A program made the position numbers and the translations under genes. The notes below the pieces were generated by a model. The model saw nothing but the letters and a program-made list of their open reading frames with translations. It searched no databases and was not told the origin of the DNA. This document shows positions 26,222 to 34,700 of a stretch of 64,000 bases of DNA, piece by piece. Source of the stretch: Polyangiaceae bacterium (GTDB lineage Bacteria; Myxococcota_A; Polyangia; Polyangiales; Polyangiaceae); the NCBI GenBank assembly GCA_016719945.1, contig JADJYE010000012.1, forward strand, positions 124,001 through 188,000, in the 5' to 3' direction. Numbering within the stretch: position 1 is the stretch's first letter; the number at the start of each line of letters is the position of its first letter.

Positions 26222-27600
26222 GACTTCGACCTCATGTCTTGGGACTCCTTCGCGTCGAGCGCGCGGTGAATGGCTGTGCTGACCTCGGACGGATCGCTGC
26301 CGAGGGAGACGGGGCGGTTCGCGTGGTGGGCAGGGAAGGGCAGCTCCCCGTCGTGATACCTCCGCTTGAACTCGGTAAATTTGAGGCCGTGCGCGGTCGA
26401 GACGACGACGACTCGCTCCTTCGGCTGGATGGTCCCGCGCCTGACGAGCTTCTCCAAGCAGGCGAGCGCGACGCCCGTGTGCGGGCAGTTGAACAGCCCC
26501 GTCCGATCGGCGCGGGCCACCGCGTCGGCGAGCTCGTCCTCGGTCGCCTGCTCGACGACGCCGCGGCTCGCGAGGAGCGCGTGGACCGCCTTGGGCGCGG
26601 ACACCGGCGCGCCGATCTGGATGGCCGACGCGAGGGTGGTCTGCGCGGCGACCGCCGTGACGTCGCCAGGCGCGAGCGGGCGGCCGACGGCCGCGGCGCG
26701 CAGGAAGGCCTGGTAGAGCGGGTTGGCGCGCTCGGCCTGGCAGCAGGCGATGCGCGGCACGCGATCGGTGAGGCCGATCTCGACGAGCTCCGCGAAGCCC
26801 TTGTAGATGGCCGAGACGTTGCCGAGGTTGCCCCCGGGCACGACGACCCAGTCGGGCACCTGCCAGTCGAACTGCTGCACGATCTCGTAGGAGAGCGTCT
26901 TCTGCCCTTCGATGCGCAGGCTGTTCATCGAGTTCGCGAGGTAGATCGTCGGGTCGTTCGTCAGCTCCTTCACGGCGCGCATGCAGCCGTCGAAGTCGCT
27001 GTCGAGCGCGCCGACGAGCGCGCCGTTGGCGAGCGGCTGGAGCAGCTGCGCGGTCGTGATCTTCCCCGCGGGCAAGAGCACCACGACCGGGATGCCAGCG
27101 GCGGCGCCGTAGGCGGCGAGCGCGGCCGAGGTGTCCCCCGTCGACGCGCAGGCGATCGCGCGGACCGGCTTGCCGCTCCGGATCATGGCGGCGACCGTCG
27201 AGACCAGGACGGTCATGCCGAGATCCTTGAAGGAGCCCGTGTGGCTCGTGCCGCACTGCTTGATCCAGAGGTCGTCGAGGCCGAGGGTCGCGCCGTACCG
27301 CTCTGCCCAGAACAGGTTCGAGTTGCCCTCGAACAGCGACACGACGCCCTTGGGGTCGAGGTGCGGCTGGACCCACTCGAGCTTGCTCCACACGCCGCTG
27401 CCGTAGGGGTAGGCGGTGCGGCCGTAGCGCGCGTCGAACAGCGCGCGCCACTCGGCAGGGCTCTTCGACGCGCGCAGCGCCTGCAGGTCGTGGCTGACCT
27501 CGAGCAGGCCGCCGGACCTGGAGGTGTAGACGACCTCGTCGAGGGGGTAGCGCTCCGACGGATCGTCGAGCGCCTGGAACCACGCCGAGGGGTCGCCCAT
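26218..27600 (-). CDS. thrC: threonine synthase
   Basis: 460 residues. PLP enzyme converting O-phosphohomoserine to threonine. Marks: GNSNLFWAERYG, the PLP lysine in TSHTGSFKDLGM (Lys125), ASTGDTSAALAAYGAAAG, VVVPGGNLGNVSA, and the C-terminal TAHGLKFTEFK. The length and N-terminal extension (TSRSGGLLEVSHDLQ) fit the fungal/bacterial long form. ATG 27600 lies 2 bp after the stop of an OPT transporter, and the stop overlaps the BASS transporter start by 4 bp. Threonine synthesis is thus coupled to two transporters. The homoserine kinase and homoserine dehydrogenase genes are elsewhere. Confidence 0.96.
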   Translation of the reverse strand: MGDPSAWFQALDDPSERYPLDEVVYTSRSGGLLEVSHDLQALRASKSPAEWRALFDARYGRTAYPYGSGVWSKLEWVQPHLDPKGVVSLFEGNSNLFWAERYGATLGLDDLWIKQCGTSHTGSFKDLGMTVLVSTVAAMIRSGKPVRAIACASTGDTSAALAAYGAAAGIPVVVLLPAGKITTAQLLQPLANGALVGALDSDFDGCMRAVKELTNDPTIYLANSMNSLRIEGQKTLSYEIVQQFDWQVPDWVVVPGGNLGNVSAIYKGFAELVEIGLTDRVPRIACCQAERANPLYQAFLRAAAVGRPLAPGDVTAVAAQTTLASAIQIGAPVSAPKAVHALLASRGVVEQATEDELADAVARADRTGLFNCPHTGVALACLEKLVRRGTIQPKERVVVVSTAHGLKFTEFKRRYHDGELPFPAHHANRPVSLGSDPSEVSTAIHRALDAKESQDMRSKS

Positions 27601-27602
27601 GG

Positions 27603-29417
27603 TCAGCTGCCGAGCGTCAACAGCAGGCCGATGATGCCGATGATGAGGAAGGCCAGCGACTCGCCGGCGATGAAGCCGCCGCCGAGCAGCGAGACGGTGC
27701 TCATGTCCTCCGGGACCTCGGCCTCGCCCGCCTCCGCCTGGGGAGCGGCGGCCTTCTTCTTCTCGGCGTACGTGTTGTAGAGCGAGCCGATGATGCTGCC
27801 GCCGCCGAAGTACATCGAGGTGGAGAAGTTGACGAAGCCGCCGAAGCTCGACGCGTAGGGGCTGGGCAGCAGCACCGCGTCGACCATGAAGTCGGTCACG
27901 TACCCGGTCTTGCTGCCGTCCCGGAAGCGCCTGTAACCGTCGTGGCTCTTGAGGAACTTGCGCAGCGCCTCGGTCACCAGGCCGATGCCGAGGCCGAGCA
28001 GCAGCAGCTTGGTGCTCGTGGGGTTCGGGTTGGTGATGCCCTTCAGCGCGCCGACGAACTTGAAGGTCATCGCCGAGCTCCAGTTGCCGACGTCGGCGGT
28101 GGGGTTGTCGAGGATGTTGATGGCCAGCGCCGGGTACGCCTTCATGAAGACGGTGGTGATGGCGACGGCGCACACCGCGCCCATCGTCACGCCGATCACC
28201 TGGTAGCGGAACTGGGTGCGGCGGTTGGAGCCGAGCCGGGCGCCCGTGGAGCGATCTTGCTGCATGTCGCAGCCGACGCTGCACGACACCAGCAGCACCG
28301 CGCCGCACAAGAGCCCCACGCCCGGATCCGACAGGCCGGCGATGGCCATCAGCACCACGGAGAGCACGAAGGCGCTCGAGATCGGGTTCGAGTCGCTGAT
28401 GCCGAGCGAGATGCCGTTCACCAGCACGAACAGGAAGCAGAGCGCGATCGCGAAGACCAAGAAGAAGACGGGGACCTTCATGATCGTCGCCCCGGCCACG
28501 ACCGTGGCGAGGGCCCAGAAGGCGACCCAGGCGCCGAGCCGGCCGAGCGAGAAGTTCTTGTCGTCGGGGTCGGCCTGCGCGGCGACCTTCTTCTCGCGGA
28601 AGCGCGCGATGGCCGAGCGGAAGATCAGCACGAGATCGACCGCCGCGGCGCCCATGATGGTGCCGAGGGCGATCAGGAAGCCGACCTTGCGGTACGCGTC
28701 GTTGGGGCCGAGCAGCCCCTCGTCTCTCAGCCAGGGCGTCGCGCGATTTCCTATCACCGCGACGACGATCGCCGGGATGCCGATCCGGGCGCCGACGATC
28801 ATGCCTGCGCCGATCGCGCTGCCCTCGATGTGGGCCTTGGCGATGAACGCAAGCGCCGACACCTTCTCCGGCAGGAACGTCACCAGGAAGCCGGCGCCGG
28901 TGCCGGTGCCCAGGGTGCTGACGCTCTTCTTGAGCAGGCGCTTGTCGGTGAGCGCGCGCAGGATGTTCGCGACGGCGAGCCCGGAGGGGTACGTGAGCTG
29001 CATCCGATCGACGAGCAGCGGCGTGTAGAGCATGCCGATGCCGACGCCGAGCATGCCGATGCAGAGGAAGTAGACGACCAGCTGCCACGCGGGAGGGATG
29101 GGCAGGCCTTGCCAGACCATCGCCTGGACCAGGACGCCCATGGCGCCCATGCTGGCGACGGAGGCCGCCATCGTCTGCATGTAGTTCGCGCCGTGTTTGC
29201 CCTCGGGGCCATAGCCGAGCGTGACCACGCTGCCGAGGATGCCCGCGAGCACCTGACCCCCGACGAAGAAGCCGAGGCTGAAGTTCATGTACGCGGCGGT
29301 GATGCCCCCGAGCGGACCCAAGATGAGGATCGCGATCAGCCCGAGCATCAGGTGATACTTCGGCGAGCCGATCGGTGGCAGGATCCGGCTTCGCTGCGGC
29401 TGGGTCGCTTCGGCCAT
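27603..29417 (-). CDS. OPT family oligopeptide transporter
   Basis: 604 residues with about 14-16 hydrophobic segments. Members move peptides or metal-chelate complexes, driven by protons. Pattern: GPLGGITAAYMNFSLGFFVG at the N-terminus, ILGSVVTLGYGPEGKHGANY, TYPSGLAVANILRALTDKR, and DPGVGLLCGAVLLVSCSVGC with DMQQDRSTG in the second half. The C-terminal helix (FIAGESLAFLIIGIIGLLL) ends the protein. It is the first gene of the operon with thrC (2-bp gap) and a BASS transporter. A peptide importer next to an amino-acid biosynthetic gene would fit a predatory or proteolytic lifestyle, but the substrate is unknown. Confidence 0.9.
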   Translation of the reverse strand: MAEATQPQRSRILPPIGSPKYHLMLGLIAILILGPLGGITAAYMNFSLGFFVGGQVLAGILGSVVTLGYGPEGKHGANYMQTMAASVASMGAMGVLVQAMVWQGLPIPPAWQLVVYFLCIGMLGVGIGMLYTPLLVDRMQLTYPSGLAVANILRALTDKRLLKKSVSTLGTGTGAGFLVTFLPEKVSALAFIAKAHIEGSAIGAGMIVGARIGIPAIVVAVIGNRATPWLRDEGLLGPNDAYRKVGFLIALGTIMGAAAVDLVLIFRSAIARFREKKVAAQADPDDKNFSLGRLGAWVAFWALATVVAGATIMKVPVFFLVFAIALCFLFVLVNGISLGISDSNPISSAFVLSVVLMAIAGLSDPGVGLLCGAVLLVSCSVGCDMQQDRSTGARLGSNRRTQFRYQVIGVTMGAVCAVAITTVFMKAYPALAINILDNPTADVGNWSSAMTFKFVGALKGITNPNPTSTKLLLLGLGIGLVTEALRKFLKSHDGYRRFRDGSKTGYVTDFMVDAVLLPSPYASSFGGFVNFSTSMYFGGGSIIGSLYNTYAEKKKAAAPQAEAGEAEVPEDMSTVSLLGGGFIAGESLAFLIIGIIGLLLTLGS

Positions 29418-29453
29418 GGGGGCGGACGGTGCCGGACTTCGCAGGGATAATCA

Positions 29454-30539
29454 ATGATGGTCTCACCCGATCCGCCCCGCCCCGCGCCGCTGCGGAGCCG
29501 CGCTCGCGGCGCCCTGTGGGGCCTGGGGGTGGCGCTCCTCGGGTGCACCGCGGCCGGGCCCGCGACCGAGCCGAGCGCGTCGGTCGCGGCGACCGCGCGG
29601 GTCGGCTCGGCCCCGAAGGCGAGCGCCTCGGCGAGCGTGGCGGTGAGCGAAGCCGTGGCCGCGCCTCCAGTGAAGCCCGGGGTCGCTGTCGCGCGGGCGC
29701 GAGAGGTGCTGTTCCCCGAGGGGGTCCCCGAGAGCGCGAAATGCGGCGCCGAGACCGAGCCCGGGCACGTGCGCTGCCTCATCCGCGCCCGCTTCGCCGG
29801 ACACGAGGCTGAGCAGCGCGCGGCGGTCGCGCTCTACGACGAGGTCGGAGACGTCCTCGGCCTCGAGGTCGAGCACGACATGAACGGCGGCTTCCGCGGG
29901 ACGATCCACATCGTCCCCGAGCTGCCGGTCGGCAAGCACAAGAAGCACCTCGACTGGGTGGTCGGAGGGCAGCGGGAGATCGCCGCGTTCGTCGCCGCGC
30001 TCGAGGGCAAGGCCGGGGGCCCGGTCCACTTCCGCCATGCCGGCCTCGCCTGGCGCTTCATGCGGAGCGTGGGGCGCACGACCCCGAGCGCCTACGCCGC
30101 CAGCTGGGAGGTCGGCTACAACGTCTCCGGCTCGCTCCACGCGTCGGCCGAGGCCGTGCGCGACACGGTGCTGCACGAGGTCTTCCACCTGAACGACCAG
30201 CAGCACGACAACTGGTCGCGGCGTGTGCTCGGCCCCATCGTCGACGGCATCGCCGCGCGCTGCGGCGCGAAGACCGCCTGCCTCACGCCCTACGCGCCGA
30301 TGAAGACGCAGGTGAAGGGCGGCACCTACTACTCCTTTCAGCCCAACAACGGCGACATCGCGCACGAATACTCGGCGGAGCTCGCCACGCGGTACTTCCG
30401 CGAGCAGCTCGCCGCCAGGAGCGGCAAGCCGTACCCCGGCGGTTGGTTCAAGTGCGGCCCGAAGGAGAACTCGGCGGCGATGGCGGCGCTCGCGAAGGAG
30501 TTCTTCGGGGGGGTCGATCTCACGCCGAGCTGTCCTTAG
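29454..30539 (+). CDS. zinc metallopeptidase-like lipoprotein
   Basis: 361 residues. Signal: RARGALWGLGVALLGC with lipobox LLGC, then a 50-residue Ser/Ala/Val-rich linker. The mature domain has DTVLHEVFHLNDQQHDNW: HExxH with His241, Glu242 and His245, and a nearby DQQHDN that may supply a further ligand. A later HEYSAELATRYF segment provides a candidate third ligand Glu. Further cysteines (RCGAKTACL, FKCGPKEN, PSC) are probably disulfide-bonded outside the cytoplasm. I do not recognise the exact family. It is divergent from the OPT-thrC operon with only 36 bp between start codons. Confidence 0.78.
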   Translation: MMVSPDPPRPAPLRSRARGALWGLGVALLGCTAAGPATEPSASVAATARVGSAPKASASASVAVSEAVAAPPVKPGVAVARAREVLFPEGVPESAKCGAETEPGHVRCLIRARFAGHEAEQRAAVALYDEVGDVLGLEVEHDMNGGFRGTIHIVPELPVGKHKKHLDWVVGGQREIAAFVAALEGKAGGPVHFRHAGLAWRFMRSVGRTTPSAYAASWEVGYNVSGSLHASAEAVRDTVLHEVFHLNDQQHDNWSRRVLGPIVDGIAARCGAKTACLTPYAPMKTQVKGGTYYSFQPNNGDIAHEYSAELATRYFREQLAARSGKPYPGGWFKCGPKENSAAMAALAKEFFGGVDLTPSCP

Positions 30540-30548
30540 CGGTCGCCC

Positions 30549-31646
30549 TCACCCGGGGGCGCGCGCGAGATCGAGCAGCATCGCGAGCATCGTGTTCGCC
30601 TCACGGCTGAGCTCGGCGGCCGTGGGCCGGGCCGCGCCCGTGTGCCCGTACAGCCCGGTGACGTGGAGACCTCGCAGCGCGCCGCGAGGCAGCCGCTCGG
30701 CGAGCTTGAGCGATTCGAAGTACGGGATGACGTCGTCGTCCTTGCCGTGAACGAGCACGATGGGGCACTTGACCTCGCGCACCGCGCGGTCTGGGTCGAG
30801 GAACGACAGCGCCGCGGGCGCGCGCGCGAGCCCGCCCTCGAGCCACTCGACGGCGTCGGGTGCGAGGCCGCAGCCGCGTAGGAACGGCGCGCGCAGGGGC
30901 TCGTCGAGGCGAGCGGCGATCGCGCGCGCGATCGGCTCGCGGGCGCCCTCGGCCTTGAGCTCCATCTTTCCCCACGTGCGGTGCACCATCTCGAGCCAGG
31001 CCCCGGCGAGGGCGCGTCGATCGCCGTCGAGCTCCAGGTGCTCGAGGACGTTGAGGTAGACGACCGGCGAGTTGAGCGGGTCACGCGACAGCTCGTGGCG
31101 CCGCCCCGCGTGCTCGGTCCGCCCGGTGACGGCGAAGCGGACCGTCGGCAGGAACTCGGCGTACCCGCCGAACAAGATCGCGGCGCTCGGCGGCTCGTCC
31201 GACGCTGCGAGGTCGAGGGCGAGGCGCGAGCCGAAGCTGATCGAGAACACGGCCGGCGGGCCGAGCCCCCGCGCGGCGGCGAGCGACCGGCCGAGCGCCA
31301 GCGACGCGCGCGCGTCGTCGAACGCGGACGGATCCAGCAGGAGCCGGTTGAACGAGCGGATGAAGGGGGCGACGACGAGGTGACCGGCCGCCGCGAGGAT
31401 GCGGCAGAAGCGATCGAGCCGCGGGTCGTCGGGGCCGAGGAAGTGCAGGCCAGGGAGCACGACATACGCGCCGCGGGGCCGCGCCGCCGCTTCGTACACG
31501 TACGCGCGCGAGCCGCCGGCCTCCGCGTCGCGGCGCGTGACGCCGCGGGGGACTTGCGCGCCCGCCCAGGGGCCGAGCCAGCGGCCGAGGCGGCTCGAGG
31601 TTCGGGCGATGTCGGCCGCGCGGGCGAGCGTCGTGGTGAGAGGCAC
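30549..31646 (-). CDS. alpha/beta hydrolase
   Basis: 365 residues from GTG 31646. Fold markers: YVVLPGLHFLGPDDPRLDRF (strand and oxyanion region), nucleophile elbow VFSISFGSRLAL with Ser in an S-x-S-x-G context instead of the usual G-x-S-x-G, a strand VKCPIVLVHGKDDDVIPYFE with the candidate acid Asp, and HVTGLYGHTG with the catalytic His. There is no signal peptide. The substrate is unknown, and the altered elbow does not by itself mean inactivity. It is convergent with the metallopeptidase lipoprotein (10 bp) and divergent from the beta-barrel gene (27 bp). Confidence 0.8.
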   Translation of the reverse strand: MPLTTTLARAADIARTSSRLGRWLGPWAGAQVPRGVTRRDAEAGGSRAYVYEAAARPRGAYVVLPGLHFLGPDDPRLDRFCRILAAAGHLVVAPFIRSFNRLLLDPSAFDDARASLALGRSLAAARGLGPPAVFSISFGSRLALDLAASDEPPSAAILFGGYAEFLPTVRFAVTGRTEHAGRRHELSRDPLNSPVVYLNVLEHLELDGDRRALAGAWLEMVHRTWGKMELKAEGAREPIARAIAARLDEPLRAPFLRGCGLAPDAVEWLEGGLARAPAALSFLDPDRAVREVKCPIVLVHGKDDDVIPYFESLKLAERLPRGALRGLHVTGLYGHTGAARPTAAELSREANTMLAMLLDLARAPG

Positions 31647-31673
31647 GGGCGGCCTTATGGTAACGTCCGGCGC

Positions 31674-32459
31674 GTGCGATCAAGCGCCGCGCTCGCGATC
31701 GGGCTGCTCGTGGCCTCCTGGCCAGGGGCGGCGGCCCGCGCCGACGTCCCGCCGGACGCGCAGGGAGAGGCCCTCACGACCGACCCGCCGGCGAGGCCAC
31801 CTCCGCTCACCGCGGATATCCCGCTCGAGCGCATCCGTCCGAGCCGGCACGCAGACATCGGCGCGACGTTCGTGTTCACGTCGCCCATCTCCAACAGCCT
31901 CGAGGCCGAGCCCACGCGGCTGCGCTACGAGCCTGGCCCTGGCGTGAGCGCGTTCGCCCGCATCGTGCTGCTCGAATACCTGCACGTCGCCGCGGTCTTC
32001 TCCTGGGGGGTTCACACGATCGACGCCGACGACGACGCGCTCGGGGTCCGCGGGCCGTTCGACAGCGGCGCGATGACCGCTTATCGCCTTGAGGCGCACG
32101 CGATGCCCACGCTCCCGCTCAGCGAGCGCGTGCGTCTGTTCGCGATCGTCGGGCTCGGCTGGGGGCGCCTCGAGGTCGGCCCCATGCGCGCCCACGACGA
32201 CGACGGTGAGCTGCTGATCCGCGGCCGCGGCGCCTCATACTTCGACGTCCCCGTCGGGCTCGGGGCGTCGCTCGAGCTCATCCCCCGCTGGATGGGGCTC
32301 GATTTCGCGATCTGGTGCGCGCCCACGTTCGCGAAGGAGGGCACCGCGCACACGCCGCTCGTCGCCGTGGGCTCGAGCGGGCAGGCCCAGCCGGTGGGCC
32401 CCTTACCCGAGGTCCCGATCTGGTTCGTGCAGTCCCTCGGGCTTAGCCTGCTGTTGTGA
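31674..32459 (+). CDS. outer-membrane beta-barrel-like exported protein
   Basis: 261 residues from GTG 31674. Sec signal peptide: SSAALAIGLLVASWPGAAARA. The mature part alternates amphipathic strands (HADIGATFVFTSP, GVSAFARIVLLEYLHVAAVFSWG, VRLFAIVGLGWGRLEVG, GLGASLELIPRWMGLDFAIW) and ends in SLGLSLLL, a hydrophobic C-terminal strand but without a terminal aromatic. This is the look of an OmpA/OmpW-size eight-stranded barrel. The stop codon overlaps the GTG of the deoxynucleoside kinase by 4 bp, a surprising pairing. No ligand is evident. Confidence 0.7.
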   Translation: MRSSAALAIGLLVASWPGAAARADVPPDAQGEALTTDPPARPPPLTADIPLERIRPSRHADIGATFVFTSPISNSLEAEPTRLRYEPGPGVSAFARIVLLEYLHVAAVFSWGVHTIDADDDALGVRGPFDSGAMTAYRLEAHAMPTLPLSERVRLFAIVGLGWGRLEVGPMRAHDDDGELLIRGRGASYFDVPVGLGASLELIPRWMGLDFAIWCAPTFAKEGTAHTPLVAVGSSGQAQPVGPLPEVPIWFVQSLGLSLLL

Positions 32460-33100
32460 CCCCGACCGATCCCACAGCGCCGCGCGTGATCGCCGTGACC
32501 GGGAACATGGGCGCGGGCAAGTCGAGCCTCGTGGCGTTCCTCCAAGCTCAGCTCGGGATGGTGCCCTTCTTCGAGCCCCACGACGACAACCCGTACCTCG
32601 AGGATTTCTACGGCGACATGCGGCGCTACGCGCTGAGCTCGCAGCTGTTCTTCCTGATCCGCAGGTACCGCATCCACAAGGACATCGAGGTGCGCGCCCG
32701 CGAGCGCGGCCAGGACATCGTCCAGGATCGCACGATCTACGAGGACGCCGAGGTGTTCGCCGCCCACCTCCACGCGGCGGGGCACCTCGTCGGGCGAGAC
32801 TGGGACATGTACCAGGACCTCTACCGCACGCTGCGCGGGGAGCTGCGCCCGCCCGACCTCATGATCTACCTGCGCTGCTCCGTGCCGGTGCTCGTGAAGC
32901 GCATCAAGAAGCGTGGCAGAAGCTTCGAGCAGAAGCTGCCGAAGACGTACCTCCAGAAGCTGCACGACCTCTACGAGGAGTGGTTCGCGAAGTACGCCGA
33001 CTCCGAGACCATCGTGATCGACACCGATCGCGTCGACTACCTCGAGGATCTGTTCGATCGCGAGGAGCTGCTGCTGCGCTTGAAGCGGCCCGGTCGGTGA
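32456..33100 (+). CDS. deoxynucleoside kinase
   Basis: 214 residues. P-loop GNMGAGKSS at residues 16-24, then the family's substrate segment FEPHDDNPYLEDFYGD, the QLFFLIRRYRIHKDI helix, QDRTIYEDAEVFAAHL (the DRS-like motif), PDLMIYLRCSVPVLVKRIKKRGR (LID-preceding strand) and KLHDLYEEWF. It phosphorylates deoxynucleosides for salvage; whether deoxyadenosine or deoxyguanosine is preferred cannot be told. It is translationally coupled to the barrel gene by a GTGA overlap. The start is GTG 32456. Confidence 0.93.
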   Translation: MTPTDPTAPRVIAVTGNMGAGKSSLVAFLQAQLGMVPFFEPHDDNPYLEDFYGDMRRYALSSQLFFLIRRYRIHKDIEVRARERGQDIVQDRTIYEDAEVFAAHLHAAGHLVGRDWDMYQDLYRTLRGELRPPDLMIYLRCSVPVLVKRIKKRGRSFEQKLPKTYLQKLHDLYEEWFAKYADSETIVIDTDRVDYLEDLFDREELLLRLKRPGR

Positions 33101-33341
33101 GGTCGTCGCTCCGAGCACTCTTTCGCCGGCCCACGTTTCGCCAGCCCACCTCTCGCCGGTCCTGCCTTTCGTGGGCGCGGCCGGCAAAGATGCCTCAAAG
33201 TTCCTGCTCGTTTTTGTTTTTGTCGTAAGCTGACGGTACGCAGCTCACCCTGCGGCATGGCGAAGGGCTCGCGCCGGTCAGATCGACCGCTCGGGTCCTG
33301 CGTCGAAGAACCCGAGAGGCCCCGAGCCCCCACGCCCCACC
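33101..33341. other. intergenic region with 15-bp repeats and T-rich tract
   Basis: 241 bp, with no gene I can support. At 33121-33165 there are three consecutive imperfect 15-bp units (tttcgccggcccacg and variants). At about 33207-33224 there is an unusually T-rich stretch for this genome (cgtttttgtttttgtcg). The T-run could end transcription of the kinase operon or form part of the promoter for the zinc-ribbon/GYF gene; no good hairpin lies immediately before it. Confidence 0.4.
33121..33165. repeat. three imperfect 15-bp tandem repeats
   Basis: Units tttcgccggcccacg, tttcgccagcccacc and tctcgccggtcctgc follow one another without gap, and a partial fourth unit may follow. They lie just after the deoxynucleoside kinase stop. 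Confidence 0.7.
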
Positions 33342-34700
33342 ATGAAGATCACCTGCCATTCCTGCGGAGCCAAGTACACGGTTTCGGACGAGAAGGTCCA
33401 GGGCAAGACGGTCAAGATGAAGTGCCGCAAGTGCGGCGCGACCATCGTCGTCGGAGGCTCCGCCCAGGGCGAAGCCTCTCCTGGTGCCGAGGACGCGAGC
33501 GCCGCCCCGCAGGACGCGGCCGGCGATGTGCCGCCGGCCGGTAGCTTCCTCGTGTCGGTCTCCGACAACGATCAGCGCACGATGACGCTGGCCGAGGTGG
33601 TGGAGGCCTACAACGGTGGGGTCATCACGGCCGAGACCTACGTCTTCGCCGACGGGATGGCCGACTGGCAGGCGCTCGCGGAGAACGAATCCATCGTCGC
33701 CGCGCTCAACGAGGCCGCGCTCGGGAGCGCCGCGCTGGCGGGTGGCGCCGCGGCGGCGAGCTACGGCGCGGCGACCGCAGCGACGGTCCAGCAGCCTGCT
33801 TTCCCCGACGCGGGCTACGCTCCTTCGCCGGGCTACGCTGCGTCGGCGGGTGCGTCTCCGGCTCCGTCCGCGGCTGACCTGAAGCCCACGGCTGCGCGCC
33901 GAGACTCGGGCCGCAAGTCGCAAGACCTGTTCGGTGGCGGGTTCGGCTCGGACGCGGCAGCCAGCGGCATGTCGGCGGGCAGCGCGCTCGCGGCCGCCTC
34001 GAGCTCGAGCCCCGGCAAGCGCGACGAGAACTCGGTGCTGTTCTCGCTCAACGCGCTCACGGCGGCGGGCCCTGCGCCTGCTCCGCGCGCGTCGGCGACC
34101 ACGGCGACCAAGGAGGACTCGGGTCTGATCGACCTCAAGGCCCTGTCCGCGAACGCGGCCCCGGCTGCCTCTGCTCCTGTCGCCGCGGCGCCCATGATCG
34201 ACACCGTCGGCATGTTCCCGCTCGGCGCGCCGCCCCCGCCTTCGCCCGCTGCCACGCAGTCGGCCTACGCGGGGCCGGTCGTGAATGAAGAGAAGAAGGG
34301 CGGCAAGATCGGCCTCATCGTCGGCGGCGTGGTCGCCGTCGCGGCGGTGATCGGCGTCTTCATCTTCATGAACAAGAGCGGCGAGACCAAGACGACGGCG
34401 TCTCAGCAGCCGCCCACCACGGTCATCGTCACCGTCACGGCGTCGGCGCCCGCCCCCGTCGTCACGACGCCGGCCGCGACCGCGACCGAGACCGCCGTCG
34501 CCGCGGCGCCGGGCTCCACCGATCCCACCGCGACCGGTCCGCGGCCGAAGTACACCGGGAAGGCCCCGACGACCGCGAAGACGACCGGGCCTTCGACCCC
34601 CACGACCGGGCCCGCGACCGCCAAGCCGGGCGGCAACCCCTGCGGCTGCAAGCCGGGGGACGTCGACTGCGCCATCAAGTGCTCCATGAAGAAGAAGTAG
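33342..34700 (+). CDS. zinc-ribbon/GYF-domain single-pass membrane protein
   Basis: 452 residues. N-terminal zinc finger (ITCHSCGAKYTVSDEKVQGK ... MKCRKCGATIVV, CxxC-x20-CxxC), then a GYF_2/DUF4339-type domain (about 65-120) with ETYVFADGMADWQALAENE. About 170 Ala/Ser/Pro-rich residues lead to one membrane helix (IGLIVGGVVAVAAVIGVFIFM). After it, a Thr/Pro/Lys-rich stretch ends in a Cys cluster NPCGCKPGDVDCAIKCSMKKK-like tail. The ZnR-GYF-TM plan is that of the myxobacterial motility protein GltJ (AgmX), in which these domains face the cytoplasm, but TonB-type periplasmic domains are missing. It may tether small-GTPase or polarity factors; that is inference. Confidence 0.85.
   Translation: MKITCHSCGAKYTVSDEKVQGKTVKMKCRKCGATIVVGGSAQGEASPGAEDASAAPQDAAGDVPPAGSFLVSVSDNDQRTMTLAEVVEAYNGGVITAETYVFADGMADWQALAENESIVAALNEAALGSAALAGGAAAASYGAATAATVQQPAFPDAGYAPSPGYAASAGASPAPSAADLKPTAARRDSGRKSQDLFGGGFGSDAAASGMSAGSALAAASSSSPGKRDENSVLFSLNALTAAGPAPAPRASATTATKEDSGLIDLKALSANAAPAASAPVAAAPMIDTVGMFPLGAPPPPSPAATQSAYAGPVVNEEKKGGKIGLIVGGVVAVAAVIGVFIFMNKSGETKTTASQQPPTTVIVTVTASAPAPVVTTPAATATETAVAAAPGSTDPTATGPRPKYTGKAPTTAKTTGPSTPTTGPATAKPGGNPCGCKPGDVDCAIKCSMKKK

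Noticed and set aside
33207..33224. T-rich tract as a classical intrinsic terminator
   Set aside because: No stable hairpin lies directly before it.
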